A stretch of DNA of 64,000 nt from Puffinus mauretanicus (Eukaryota > Chordata > Aves > Procellariiformes > Procellariidae), in assembly GCA_023333565.1 (NCBI GenBank), contig JAJKFH010000028.1, forward strand, positions 124,001 through 188,000. Reading direction: 5' to 3'. The position numbers and the translations under genes are program-made. Under the pieces are notes generated by a model. It searched no databases, was not told the DNA's origin, and saw only the letters and a list, made by a program, of their open reading frames with translations. This document shows positions 1-13,200 of this stretch, piece after piece (position 1 is the stretch's first letter; every line of letters starts with the position of its first letter).

Positions 1-3000
1 AAGCTTTTATCTCCCCAAAGATGTACAAATGGGTCCTTATAGCTAACATTTTAAGGGAAATTTTTAGTCTTATAATTACCTCCTGAAGACTTGAAAATTC
101 TTTTTTTCTCCATAGTCTGTTATGTCTTCATTTCACAGACATTGTGTTAATTTATTATGGATTAGTTGGTATCATTGTTTTTTTTTAGTCTGTACTTTAG
201 AATGAAATAGTTAAAACTTTGTAATAGACCCAGCATTGAGCTGTCATTCAAAAGAACATGAAATGCTAACCCTCTGTCTGGAGTTTAACAAATACACTTT
301 ACCTATCAACAAAATGGTTTTGTTGGTGTATATATTGCTGGTTTTTGTTTCTATCCCAAGAGATTAACTTTGTTTATCCTTTTAGCCTCTTTATATTGTT
401 GTTACTGTTGTACTTGGGTTATTTGTACTTCTGATGTACTCTTCTAAAGCATATCGTTTCATCTGTTCTTATCACATGCTTAGTACTGGTGTCACAGGGT
501 AATGAGGGAAAATTATATTTTTATATATGTTGGATTCCAAATTTCTATTGGTTGGTCAGGTTTCAGTAGACCTCTCTTTTGATATTTCATGTTTTATCAC
601 CTGAAGATTAGACAACTGCAGGGCATTGGCTTTAACCAGCATGAAACCTGGAACTATTTCAGAATATGGAAATAGCAGGTCCTTCACCATGAGGACGATA
701 TACCAGTGTTTTTTCATGTTCGTGCTGCTTATAGGTTTCTCTTACTTTCAGTCTTCGTAAGAGAGATGATCCTGCAGAGCTAAAGCTGAAGGATGAGTTC
801 AAGGATGAGCTTGTTTTGTTTAGACAAAAGCAGTTTCTTTTGTCCTTTATTTAGACGATTAGCTGTGAAAAAAGTTATGATTCTCATAATTGTCCATAGT
901 TGTAGTACTCATTTTGCCACATGTTTAGGGGAAACAGTCCAAATCTGCTGATCTCCAAACCAGTTCTTTTAATGCAGAATTTCATAAATTTCTCTCTATT
1001 GGGAAGAGGTTTTGTTGGTTTTGCCCTAGACATTAGTGATCAGTTACTTTTGCGAAGATTTTTTTGGAATATTTGACTTCATAGTCTCATTTTTTAGAAG
1101 TATGAAGTCCTGAGAAACTAGGAAAGGAGATACTATAGAAAATTATTTTAAAGAAGCAAACCTAAGTAAAATGCAAGTTGTGATAGCGGACTCTGTTGGT
1201 GCACTCACATCAAGCCAAAGGTCAGCCACAATAAACGACTTAGACAAAAGAGGGCATCACCATATTTCACCGTATAGATAGAGGAGGAGTAAGAGTAAAG
1301 AAGTGATGTTACCTCTTTCAGTGACAATGATGAGACTGATGCTGGAATGTTGCCTCTAACTGGCAAGGTGCAAGAATGAGACACACGGAAGTTTGAAGTA
1401 TTGGAGAAAATGCCTGAGCCTCTGGTCAGATGTGCTCTGTGAACTCCAGCTGTGCTAGTGGGAAAGGTTGCTGCCTGATTACTCGTCCCCACTCTTCTAC
1501 TGAAGATTACCACTCCTTCAGGTCTGCCTGGAGTTCCTTGGATGCGTGACCCTCTTCGTCCAAAACAACTGAAGTTGACTGAAGCATTTAAAGAACCAGG
1601 TCCTTGCTGAAGCACTTCAGTTGACCCAAAATACTGGAGGGACACTCACAGAGGGAGCTCCAAGCAGAGCTGAGACTGCTGCTAGCAGAGGATAGTGGTG
1701 AAGGGTTGAAATCTTCTTCTGCCAACATAAATGCTTGCACAATGCATGTCTTGTCTGATGCTGAGAGAGTAGTCTTGCTCCAGAAAGGCTCACCACATTT
1801 TGGAAAAGGAATGTGTGAACTCCAGCCGTACAAACAGCTGAATAAGCAAAACTGGGGGGGCAGTAGCTTCCAAGAGGGTGTTTGCAGACAAGGTGTGGGC
1901 TGGAGAGCTCTTAAAGCAGCTTTTTAGCCAAAGGATTCGTGATGTGGAACTACACGCTTTGAGAGCTTAATCTGGTTAGTTTATCAGACAGGTTTTTGAG
2001 AAATAATTCCATTACATATTAATACATTCTCAGGGAAATGAGAAATAGTTGATGCCAACAGGCTTTCCAAGAGAAGAAAATATACAAACAATGCAAGTAA
2101 ATGCAATTTTAAACTTAGGTACGAATGCTAATAGTGATGATAAGTAACTTTTCTAATAAATGATCAGTTAGTGGTTTCTACACCTCTTTATGTGATGCTG
2201 AAAAATATATATATGAACCTAAAAAAATCAAGTTGGCGAGCTTAGTGCACAAGTACATGGATAAGAAGTCACAGCCTGTAATGCCCAGAGGGTCATATAT
2301 GTGATCGAAAGGTCCCTTTGAATTTAGAGTCTGTAGCTCTGCAGCAGCAATGGGAGAATTTCTTGTTGCTGAGGGCTGAATAAGCCTTTCAGACACTTTT
2401 GGCAAGCCCAATCCTAACACAAATTGTAATTTTGGGGGGAAAAAAGCTATGTGGCTGCTAGCAGTATGAAATGAAGTTGTGATTATGCCTTGATTTTTAT
2501 AAGCTGATCTGTGGGTTTCATGGCGGAGCAAGCCTTTGTTCTATCATGCTTTACAAAAGATAGTCAGTGACCTTGCTTGGTTCACCAACAAGGGGAAGCA
2601 CAAGATAAAGAACTGGTAGGTGCTGTAACATATAAGGGCATAGAGAGATTATATATGTGTTGACTGACTGTAGGAATGTGCTGCTGCTTCTGGGTACAAG
2701 ATTTCTGTTTCATCTACAATTAACTGCGAGTTAATCACTGGCTGGCAGACAGAGGTGCTTCCCCCTTGCAAGTATTCTACTTGTACAAACCTGGGGAGGA
2801 GTGGTATCAGTCAGAAAGCTGCTACGTTACTGAGTTCGATTGTCTGAAAATAGTGTTTGCTAGTATATTATTGCTAAATGTTTTGTAAGAAATGTTGTTT
2901 TAAGTAGGCCATTGAGAAACAGGGTCTATTGTTTTAAATCCAAGACTTCTCTGCCTCCTTCCAAAATATCTCAGTGAATTATAGCAAATCTCAGCAATGT

Positions 3001-4164
3001 CCTTGTAAGCAGATGGGAACAAGCAGACCTTTATATTCAGTGCCTCTGAAAAAATGTTCCTGTCTGGAACAGTATATCTGCTATTTTAAAATGTAACAAA
3101 AGAGATAAAAATACAGTAAGAGTCATATGGCAATTAAAATAATCATCTGATGTTGGCTATCTGTGTATTTTTTATTACAGAAAGTCAATATTTATTGGCT
3201 TTTATTGACACAGATATTTTTATCAAACTGGAAGTTGGTAGTTTTTCATGTTACTTAAAAACATTAATGGATCTGCAAACATAGGAAGCAAGGAGTTATG
3301 GTTCTATTCTTATGAAACAATTAGGATGTTTAGAATAAAATTTTTGGAGAAATTTTTAAAGAACCTTAAAAAGCTTGTTTAACAACCAGAGCAGTTTGTG
3401 TGCAGTTCTTAGTCATGAACAGATTTGCAACACGGAAATACCTGAAACTAAGAAAACAGATGTTCCTTGATGTTTTGGGTGGGTTTTTTAAATTTTTTTA
3501 TCTTTGATTTAGCAGTCTAGTCAAGTCTAATGACTGTACCCAGCATTATCCTGACTTTCTTAATCCATTTGTCATTAATTTGAGAACAAATTATGTGTAC
3601 AGATGTTATTTCAAAAAATTGTAGGATATTATACAGACAGAATTAAGATGCCTGTGGCACTGAGATACCAAGTCTGCCTGAAAAAGAAAGCTTTCTTAAG
3701 GTAATTAGGCTCTTCTGTCCCCATAGGACACCCTCTTGTTTTGTGCTTAGCAAACATTGGTTACTCTGCCATTGACTATGTACAGAGTACAACAAAACAG
3801 AAATGCCAGCTGAAAACCCAGCGGTAATAAAAGTAGGTTGAGGGAATTAAATATAATTGTCTTAGGCCCTGCTCCAACTATTTCTCTTGTCTGACTCACA
3901 GCATGACACAGAGTTATTGAGTAATGGATACTCCTGTGTCTATATACCCACGTACATCAGAAGTCTGTGCCAGAGCTTGCTGACCAATTACCTTGTCTTA
4001 ATCTGCGATGAGCTGTTCGCTAGCTTATGCGAAAATATGCATATTTTTACCAGAGTAACTCATGACATACATAATTTTTTTTTTTTTTTCATTTGTACTG
4101 TGTTCATTTTTTACTGCGGTATTTTTTTCTTTTCATGCTAACTGACATTTTCTGCCCTCTCTAG
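1..4164 (+). other. SSBP2 intron (partial)
   Basis: No SSBP2-like exon is seen upstream of 4165. The stretch is AT-rich intron. The exception is about 1190-1930, which is less AT-rich and reads like decayed coding sequence (separate entry). Confidence 0.8.
1190..1930 (+). pseudogene. Possible decayed retrocopy of an unrecognised (coiled-coil-like) protein
   Basis: On the + strand, protein-like reading is interrupted by stops and frame changes. One piece near 1313-1378 reads SFSDNDETDAGMLPLTGKV. The longest open piece, about 1625-1927, begins PKILEGHSQRELQAELRLLL and is charged and leucine-rich, like a coiled coil. The base composition is richer in G and C than the surrounding intron. I do not recognise the source. 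An opposite-strand frame of 146 codons (1205-1645) also exists and may be only a shadow. It could equally be an old interspersed repeat. Confidence 0.3.
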
Positions 4165-4219
4165 GGTCCTCCGGGAGGTGGAGGGCCACCAGGAACGCCT
4201 ATCATGCCTAGTCCTGCAG
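4165..4219 (+). CDS. SSBP2: SSBP2 coding exon (first in window)
   Basis: The exon is 55 nt between a CTCTCTAG acceptor and a GTACTG donor. It reads [18 protein letters not shown] and ends with one extra base (phase 1). This is the Gly/Pro-rich linker of SSBP proteins. I assume it starts in phase 0, because the preceding exon lies upstream of the window. Confidence 0.93.
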
Positions 4220-7200
4220 GTACTGAAATACACTCAGAAATAATAAAAGATAATTATAAGGGATTTTAGGAAGTACACAAATTATTTTTCAGACTTTGAT
4301 TTTCATGAAGAATCAGCTAATGAAAAATTACTAGATTTGTACTTTCTGTATCAGTTTTTTTCCTGTGCTTTCACTCTCTTTCTGTCCCTGCTGTGCTGCA
4401 GAGATAGAATAGATACAAACCATTGTATCTGTAAAGTTCAAAGCAATTAATTTCTCTGGGTTTTGAGCCCATCTTTTCTTCCACAGTTTCAGCAATAGCA
4501 AGGAAAAAATTAAAGAAGACACTTGTTTTTGCTAATGTTCTTTGGGACAATTTGGACCCGTTTGGAAATCAGGAGATTTCTGAATCCAGTGAAACTTTCA
4601 CTGTAGCGTCCTGTAGGGTTGACCTGACCAACATGTGGCTCTTGAGCAATATGCGACTCACAAGCATGGTGGCATCCCACGGCTATGTCATCTGACTGAC
4701 AGCAGGATCATGCTGGACAGATTGCTCCCCTCTGTCCTGCAGTGGAGGAGTAAGACCCCAGAGGAACCGTTGTCATGTCCTACCAGTGACCTGTTCCCAG
4801 AACTTCAACTGCCCCATTGTTTCCGCAAGTAACATGGTCTGTATCTTGCAACTCTGACTACGTGGAGATTTTGACCATGCAAAAGATTGGCCACATTCCT
4901 ACTAAGGTTTGAAGAACCAAGGAGGAGGATGGCAGGATTCAGGATAGCTAGTTAGCTTCTCAAGGCTTAAAGATGGTCAACTAGATGTATGTACTACCCT
5001 CCATTGTTCTGCAAAGATTCTGATATGAAGGTGGAACTGCAGGATGTGGAGGACGCTGTCCTCCCCCATGGACAGCGTCCGAAATCTGCTAAAATGAAAG
5101 TAATTATATCTTGTGTAACCCAATATGAAGTAGCTACTCCTTTTGGCCAACATCTGCCTTTGTAACTCACTTGCACCATCTAAGAGGGACTTACTCACCT
5201 CAGTGATGTTACAGCATCTTCAGTCCTTATGTCCAACATGATCTTCCTGTCCTCTATACAGTATAAGAGGGTAGGGAAGTTTCCTAATGGGCCATGAAAA
5301 CTTCTTGCACCAATATAATATTTTCATTAAATACAATTCCAGGGCTTTAAAAAAATGCAGCCTGAGGTAATGCGTAGGACTTCCTTGATGTTCGTATTAT
5401 CAGTGAAAAAGATAATTAGTGCAAGGTGGCATTTAAAAGTTAGAGTCTCTTTTAACATAAAACAAACTTACAGACAGCCTGCACTTTTAAAAATAGTCAG
5501 CACTGCAGTTATGGCATGTGTTAGGTTGTCTGTGTGCAGCTCAAATAAAGCTTCTGTTGACAGTTGTTCCCCTTTTCAGTTAGATACTCAAAGATGTTTT
5601 GAGGCTCTATTTTCTGAAGTATGAAAACACTTAGAAATTGGCCACCTGCAAATTTTGCAAAGGTACTTAACTTGCCTCTGAGACAAACCAGCTCCGAGGG
5701 TTCCCATGGTCCAACAGACCCATATGTATTTTTAGATGGGCCAGCAGAACATGGGGAGAGCCAGGGATGTGTTTTTTAAAAGGATCTGGTGGTTGAAGAA
5801 CTTTCATATGAAACTTACTTTCATAACTTTAGGGTTAACAGCTTTTTGTTCCTTCTTTTCCTCAAACAGTATATTTAAATGTTTTAGTGATACATAGTGC
5901 TCTGTATATAATGGAATTATTTACTCACCATGGTTAATGAATGCTTAGAAAACTGTCTCAGAAAGATTAAGGACTAGAGAAAGACCTTGATTTTAACTGC
6001 CCGGTGTATGTACAAAAATATTCTTGCGGGAGGTCAGGCCACATTCCCAGTTCCAACACATGTCAAGTCTAGTCTTGGCTTTCTTGCTTTCACTACTTCT
6101 GACTCAAAAGTCCCCCATCACCTTGTCTTGGAAAAGGATTTACAGCTCAGCAGTGGTTTTTGCCTGTGTTGTCAATCTCGAATCTGTGGTTCAAAGAGGT
6201 GGAACGGTCTTTTGGAGGAGCTACAGAGTACCAAGCTATTCTTTATTCTTTATTGCAGATACTATAGAGGTACTGATTTTCCAGAGTTACCAATGCTTTT
6301 TTAAATCGTGCTGTCCCCTTAGGGATATATTTAGACTTTCCTTAGGTCATTCTCCTTTCAGCAAACTTTACATTAAATGGCCTATCATCAAGTTCCCTTG
6401 GGAAGGGTTTTTGCCTAATTTGTCTACTCCTGCATTTTTTGCCTTCTCTTTCTTACAAGTATTGATGAAGGGTGTTAAGACTTCATGTGCGTTAGCAGTA
6501 GGGGTAAGCTGGAGATGAAAATGAATAATTTGTATCTACTAGTGGTTCTTAGGCATTGGTTTCTTAAGTTCAGCCAGAAGAGTTATGTGGGTTGTCTTCT
6601 ACGTGTCTTGTTAATTACATCTTGCATTTCAACTCTGGAGGTGCTCCATCTGGAAGTTCACGTGCATTGATTGGAGGAAAAGGACTGAGATGCAATATAG
6701 CTGTGTCAACATCTGGCAAGGCCAAGGGAAACTCATGGCAGAACTTACTGACTTAGGTACCACGCTGTGCCAGGGCGGTTTTGGACTCGGGTTTTTTTTG
6801 AAGCGTTGCCCCACACTATACCATGAAGATACATCAGCTAAAGCTGTCCTTAGAGTGAGGATCTTTGCACAATGTTCCACTGATTGGTTAGATATATCTA
6901 AAATCAAATAGGCTGACATGAATAAGAATAAAAAATTTTCATTCATTGTACTAATTTGCAGTCGGTATAATGAGAGGCTATTTATCATTTATTACAGATG
7001 GAAAACAAATTACAGGAAGTATTGATAAGAAAGAAACTCCTGTTTTATAGAAAATATTGAAGATGAGTGAAGTAATTTGGAACTCCAGGAAAAAGGGTTT
7101 ATGGAATTAAATAGTTAAAGATATTTGGTGATTTATAAAACTTATAACAGTCATGCATAAAACTGGAGTCTAGAAGACTCTAGACTACTAGAAGTAGTCA

Positions 7201-10200
7201 CTTAGGGACCATAGCAATTATTTCATTTCATAGCTCTGTTGTGTGGTAGCAATAGATAGAAAGGGAATGAAACCTTCCATTATATTGCCACTGTGTATCA
7301 GTAATTCAGGCACAGAAATAATATGAACAAAAAGACAGAAAATGTATTAGATGAGTAGTTTTATTGAAAGGTATATTTTAGCACTTAAAATAATCTCTTA
7401 TTACAGATTCAACCAACTCTGGAGACAACATGTACACTTTAATGAATGCAGTACCACCTGGACCCAACAGACCTAATGTAAATATGAATCTAGTTATATA
7501 CTTCTTTGAATTACACAGCCTTTTTTTATTGAAACACTATGTTTCCATCACATACCATTAATATTAAGTTTTCCATTTTTATGGGTGACACTTCAGTTGC
7601 TTACCCCCCCGCCCCGTGTACTTTTTAATGTTTCCCACATCAATCACGACGATCCAATAATGACTGGGGCATATTCTTCTACATGGAAAAGACCTTAGAA
7701 GTCTCTGCATATGGATCTTGGGGACGACTTAGTTTGTCACACTTGGTGCGATAGACTTCTGTGTGACAGGACGTCATCCTAGGAGCTGCCACTAAGCATT
7801 AGTTTCTGCAGGATTCAAACTTTTGTTATGAAAAAGTATCTACCCTTGAAAAGGGAGGAGAAAATTGCTGAAAGTGACCCAGTATTATGTTGCCCTGCCG
7901 TTCTGTAAAAAAGAATAAAATTAATTCCTCTAAGAAGAAACCAATTTCCCTGTCTACCTAAATGAGATATTAAGAACCTATTGATAACGTTTAAATATTT
8001 GCCTAATGAACTAGTTAACTTGTGACTATTTTAGCCTAAATTTCAGCAGTTCTAGAGCTGACAAAAATCTGGATTCCTAGGTAGAACTTGTTTCTTCTCT
8101 GATCTTTCTCTATGCTTTAATATTTAATGTATTTCTCTGATTACCACCATATTTCATTTAATCATGACCACTTTTTGAAAAAAAGGCCAGTAGAACTTAA
8201 AACTATAGATATTTCGATATTGCTAAATCATTATGCAGTGAATTTTAGAAATTTTTCTATAATGTTAATGTCTTTAAGTTTTTTAAGAACTAAATTTAAG
8301 GTTAATATCTGAAATTGGACAAAAACTGCTCATGCTGCAAAAGGTAATGTGGAGTAGTCCGATTGTCAGTACGGATAAGGTGGGGTTTGAAAGCTGTTGA
8401 TTAATCAATTACTCATTGAAGAGAATTGTGAAGTTCCGGGTAACTTCCACGGGAGTAGAGCTAGGTCAGCACTAGCAGGTTTGAAAGTCATACACAAAAT
8501 GTTGAAGTAAATAATAAATTATTCCTAAGTTATTTTCCAGCCTACAGAGGCGAGAGTTTCCAAAAATGGTGATGGTAGCATTGGAAAAAGTGAACAAAAG
8601 CAGTGATGTTTTTGCAGTCTTCACGTGAAAGACTTTCACTTGACTTGTGCATTCAGAGCTGGGACCATGCATTTTGCCTTTACATTTTTTTCTCCAGAGG
8701 AATATTTTCTTTTTATTAGATTATCTACAAAAGATTGTACAGTAATACCAGTTTTTAATGTCTGATCCTCTTGTAGTTTCCAATGGGGCCAGGGTCAGAT
8801 GGACCTATGAGTGGACTGGGTGGAATGGATTCACATCACATGAATGGATCATTAGGTAATGATAGTAAATATTATGAACATTGTGAATTTTCAATGACTA
8901 GTGCCATTTTCTATGACTAGTTCTCTGAGTTGTGTGGAAGACTGTATGTAAAAATCTTGTAAAAACTGAAAAAGCTGTATATACATCAATAAGAAGTATT
9001 AAGATACTTTTTAAGCATATGAGTTGGCATACATTATGCACCTCTGGAAGAAAAATACTGTATTTTATTTATATAAGAGAGTATAGTTTTAATCCAGTTG
9101 ATGAAAACCAGTCTAAAAGCATACCATCACAGTAATGTAGAGGTGAAGGCTTAAGAACCATTTTTATTTACCTCTCTTCCTCTTTGAAAATCTTGGGAAG
9201 GTGTCATTGTGACATGCTGGTCCGTGTTCTTATCAATTACCTGGAAGTAAGTTATTACATATTTTGATGTATGTGTTAAGCTGGTTTTATTCCAACATTT
9301 TGATATCCTCATTTGTTCTATACTTAGCCATACGTCTGTTAAGTGTGAGTATTACTACTCCATCCCCATTAGCAGCTTCAGACAGGTGCCAATTTTAATG
9401 CACCCAAAAGAACATGAATTCTTGTCAGGGCATGCAGAGGCAGGAGGAACAGTGTACTGCTTGACTTTCGACACTATGATTTTTGAAGGGCTCGTACCTA
9501 GGGGAGAAGCCTTGCACAACTCCGCAAAACACACATCTCCTGACTATCCTAGCAAACTCTTCGCTCTTATTCTTTGCTGGAAGCATGTTAGACACTTGAA
9601 AGGGATTTAAGAAACAAGCCACAGCTAAATAAATTGTATTTGTGCCTTCCTCCTCCATACCCACAAGGCAAATAAATACCTTGTTTTCACTTCTGCTCAT
9701 ACCGTTACGGTATGGTTGTTCTTGTATTGTACTCTTGTGTTCTTGTGTTGTACTTTTCACTTCTGTCTGCACCAAAGGTCATGCAGGCAACAACAGGGGG
9801 GAACCTCAAGCTGCAAAGACTTCAGAACTCCTTCTTCTTCTATCCCCCGTGCTGGTCCACCAGCAAGGTTCTTTTTTACATGTGGGAGCTGGCCTGATGC
9901 CCACAAAGGCCACCAGCAACACCCTGCTGAGCAGTGTTTTCCTTTACCTGCAGAAACCCAAGCAAGCTCGGTACAGGTCAGGCAGGCAGAAGCCAAGCTG
10001 CCACTTGTTCCCCAAAGAAAAGCTCTGTCACCTTGCCAGCACAGGCACAGACCAACCTAAACTCCATACCAGTTAAGTCCATACTACCATGGTGGGTGGA
10101 GATCTATCACTCGTAGCCCAAAAGTGGGAGGTTGTGAGGCAGGAAGTATAAACAGGTAAGAAGAAGGGAGAAAATCGAAGAGGCTACAACAAGATGAGAA

Positions 10201-13200
10201 AAAAACCTAAGCCATCAAACCTCATCTGGCAGACGTGTTCTGAATGATTAAAATTCAGCAGTAGGCATCTATCTCCTAATAGAATTATCTTTTTTTCTAG
10301 GAAAGCATGTCCCTGAAATTCCTAGATTACTTTGCATAAGGACACCTTATGATTTTACAGCCTTTCTTTACATATTACAATCCAAAAATGGATTGTTGCT
10401 TTAAGTAATAATGATGCACATTACATTCAAATAAATGAAAAACTGTGTAAAAGGTAATCATGTCTTTTTCTGTCACTTTCTATAGCCTGAGAATTATTTC
10501 TCAGCTAAAAGAAAAAATTAAATTGAAATAGTTATGGAAGGATTTTACGTGTACCTAGCATTTGGTTAGTTATTTTCTCTACTGAAAATGATGATGTGTG
10601 TAATCAAATTAATGATGACTGCTTTCTAGGGGTAACTTCATCTCTAAACTGGAACCTGACTTCTTTTAGGAGAGGAGGCTGAGAGAGATCTGCTGCGTTC
10701 GTTTCCATGCTGCAGTAGGCAGCTGTGTCTCATAATCAGATGGGTAAATTGGTCAAGGTTCATCTTGAACTTCTCCAACTTCTTTGACCACAACCTTTCT
10801 ATTGGATAGCTGTTCAAAGCTCTGATGGTTAGAAAGAAGTCTTTTCCTGATTTCCATCAAAATGACTTCTTCATAACATTTACGTATCTGATATATTTAT
10901 AGAGACAAATCATATTCCTTCTCAGACTTAATTTGCCTGGCTAAATATAGTAAGCTATTTCAGTCTCCTCCCACAACTCCATTTTCTTGATTGTTTTTCT
11001 CCGATACTCTTCTAGTTTTGTATTCACTACTTTTTCAGAATTTGTCTTTCCTGAAGATAGGTGACCAGAATTGTTTACTGTCTGTTGCTGCTAAAAATGC
11101 TTTTCTTCATACATCCATCCTAAAGTTATATTTCCTTTATTCCTGGCTTTCCCTGAGTGAGAGCTACAGCATGTGAAAAACATTCTTTTCAATAGTCTTG
11201 AACTCATTATGTTTAATTTTATTTGGTTTCTGTTACTCTGGTCCTCAGGATCATCTGCTTTCTTCTGAAAGATACTGTCATCATCAGTATTTGTAATGCA
11301 TCGGAAGTTGATGGCATTTCAGCCAATTTTGGTAGTAGGCTTCTACTTCTGGGAGCAAAGACATTGATGAAACCCTCACAGCTGACCTTAGAGATACTCC
11401 ACAGCTCAGGAGTTTTGAATGAAGTTGAAGTTTTTTTCCTCAGGAACATCAAATTTTACTAGTTATCCAGTGCTCTGCTTTTTCTTTTCTCAAGCTGAAG
11501 CAACATTTCCCATAGGTGGATATACCCCAAATTAATTGCATTACCTGTACCCTACCATGCCTAACAGGACAGGGGGGTTGGACATAGGGTTTCCTGAGTT
11601 GTGCTGGGCTGTCTCATCCTGAAAGGATGCCATCCAAATAACTGATACAGGTCAGAAGTCTGTCCTGCATTCTTTTCTCACTTTTTGCACCAGGTGTGTA
11701 CACAGAGAAAGGACTAACATTATTCGATACTGACTGTAAACTTTCAATAGAAGAGACATGGGGAAGGAAGTGAGATGATGCATGATTGGTTATGTTTTAA
11801 AATATTGCTGTTACACTATATATTTACTATGAAAAAAGTTCTTAGATTAACTTCAGCTCAAAACTAACTGAATAATTGTCTATTTTAATTTAAGGCTCAG
11901 GAGACATGGACAGTATTTCCAAAGTGAGTATCTAATCAAATATTTAGAATTTTTAGAACATTTCATTCTAAACATATTTTCTTTGTCTCTGTTACAAAGC
12001 TTTTTATTATGTATTTACATTTTCTGCTTGTCAACTCTTTGGAAGCTATGCAGACAGAATTAGCATTAATTGAAAACGTAAAAACAATATAATCAGTAGG
12101 GAGTATAAGTAGACTTATTTCCTACTGCATCATGATGTGTATTAATGAATGTGATTAATAGCCAGTTCATAATCTGATTGATCATGCTATAATATTCCAT
12201 ACTGTTAAGACAAATGAATATAGTTCTAATAATCAATTCTAGTTAAATGTAAATTTGGGAAAATACCATTAGGATGTTACTTTTATGCACTGCATGATTG
12301 CTTTTGTCACCTCTGTAAGGCAATGTTAATATCTTAATCATATCCTAAAAGCTAGATTAAGGAGTAGTTTCAGAAGAACCGCTGTTCTGATACCACAACC
12401 ATTAAATAGTATACTGGAAATGAATGTGAACTTAATCTGCAGGGGTTTTGCATCTATGAAAATAATATTGTGCTTGAATGTGTCACTTCTTCCATAAAAA
12501 TAAAACTATTACATATGTGATTTTCATTAATTTAGGAATTAATGAGCTTATTTGGTAATGATAAAGTGGCATAAATCTGTTCCCAACAAAACAGTATGTT
12601 TTGTACTCAGCATCTTCAGATGTAACTGACTGAAACTAATAAATGTATCGCTACAACAATCTCCCTGCACTTTTGTGCTTTTAATCTATAAACACAGACA
12701 TTGCTGAAGATACTTAATTTCAGTTAAAATTTTATAACCCATTCACTTGTAGCAAAATTCTTAACAATCTTCCAAGAAAAGAGCCTGAGTTTGTTTTCAG
12801 CGTATCAACTGCCAGTGTATTTTGGTTGCCCCAGACCGAGTGCCGCGGCGCTGTCGCCAGATCTGTCCCGGTGCAGACTTTGCCATTTCAGATCTGTCTA
12901 AGGCTGGTCTGCACGTGCTCCAGTCTCTCTAGGGACCTCGCTGGAGATCTGTGCTCAGGAGCTACGATGAGACGCCAACGCATAGGGGGCAAAATGCTCA
13001 CCTGAATTCCCATGGGTTAACACAGAAGTTCGTGGTGTGAATTTGTTGAGAATACGCTTCCAGGTGTTCAAAAGGCAGGAATCGTTCTTCGCTTAGTGAT
13101 AGTATTTGTATATCCAAAGAGGAGGGGGAGGACCCTGTACGGTTCCCCAGTTTGTGGTCTTCTGGTGGTGTGGTATGCGAGAGGGGTAGCCTGTGAAGTG

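Noticed and set aside
5987..6518. 105- and 164-codon + frames in an SSBP2 intron
   Set aside because: They overlap out of frame, have Phe/Ser/Leu-rich composition typical of T-rich intron, and show no domain.
9386..10116. Cluster of overlapping open frames (up to 144 codons) in an SSBP2 intron
   Set aside because: Frames on both strands overlap each other, which points to composition rather than coding. No similarity or splice context is seen.
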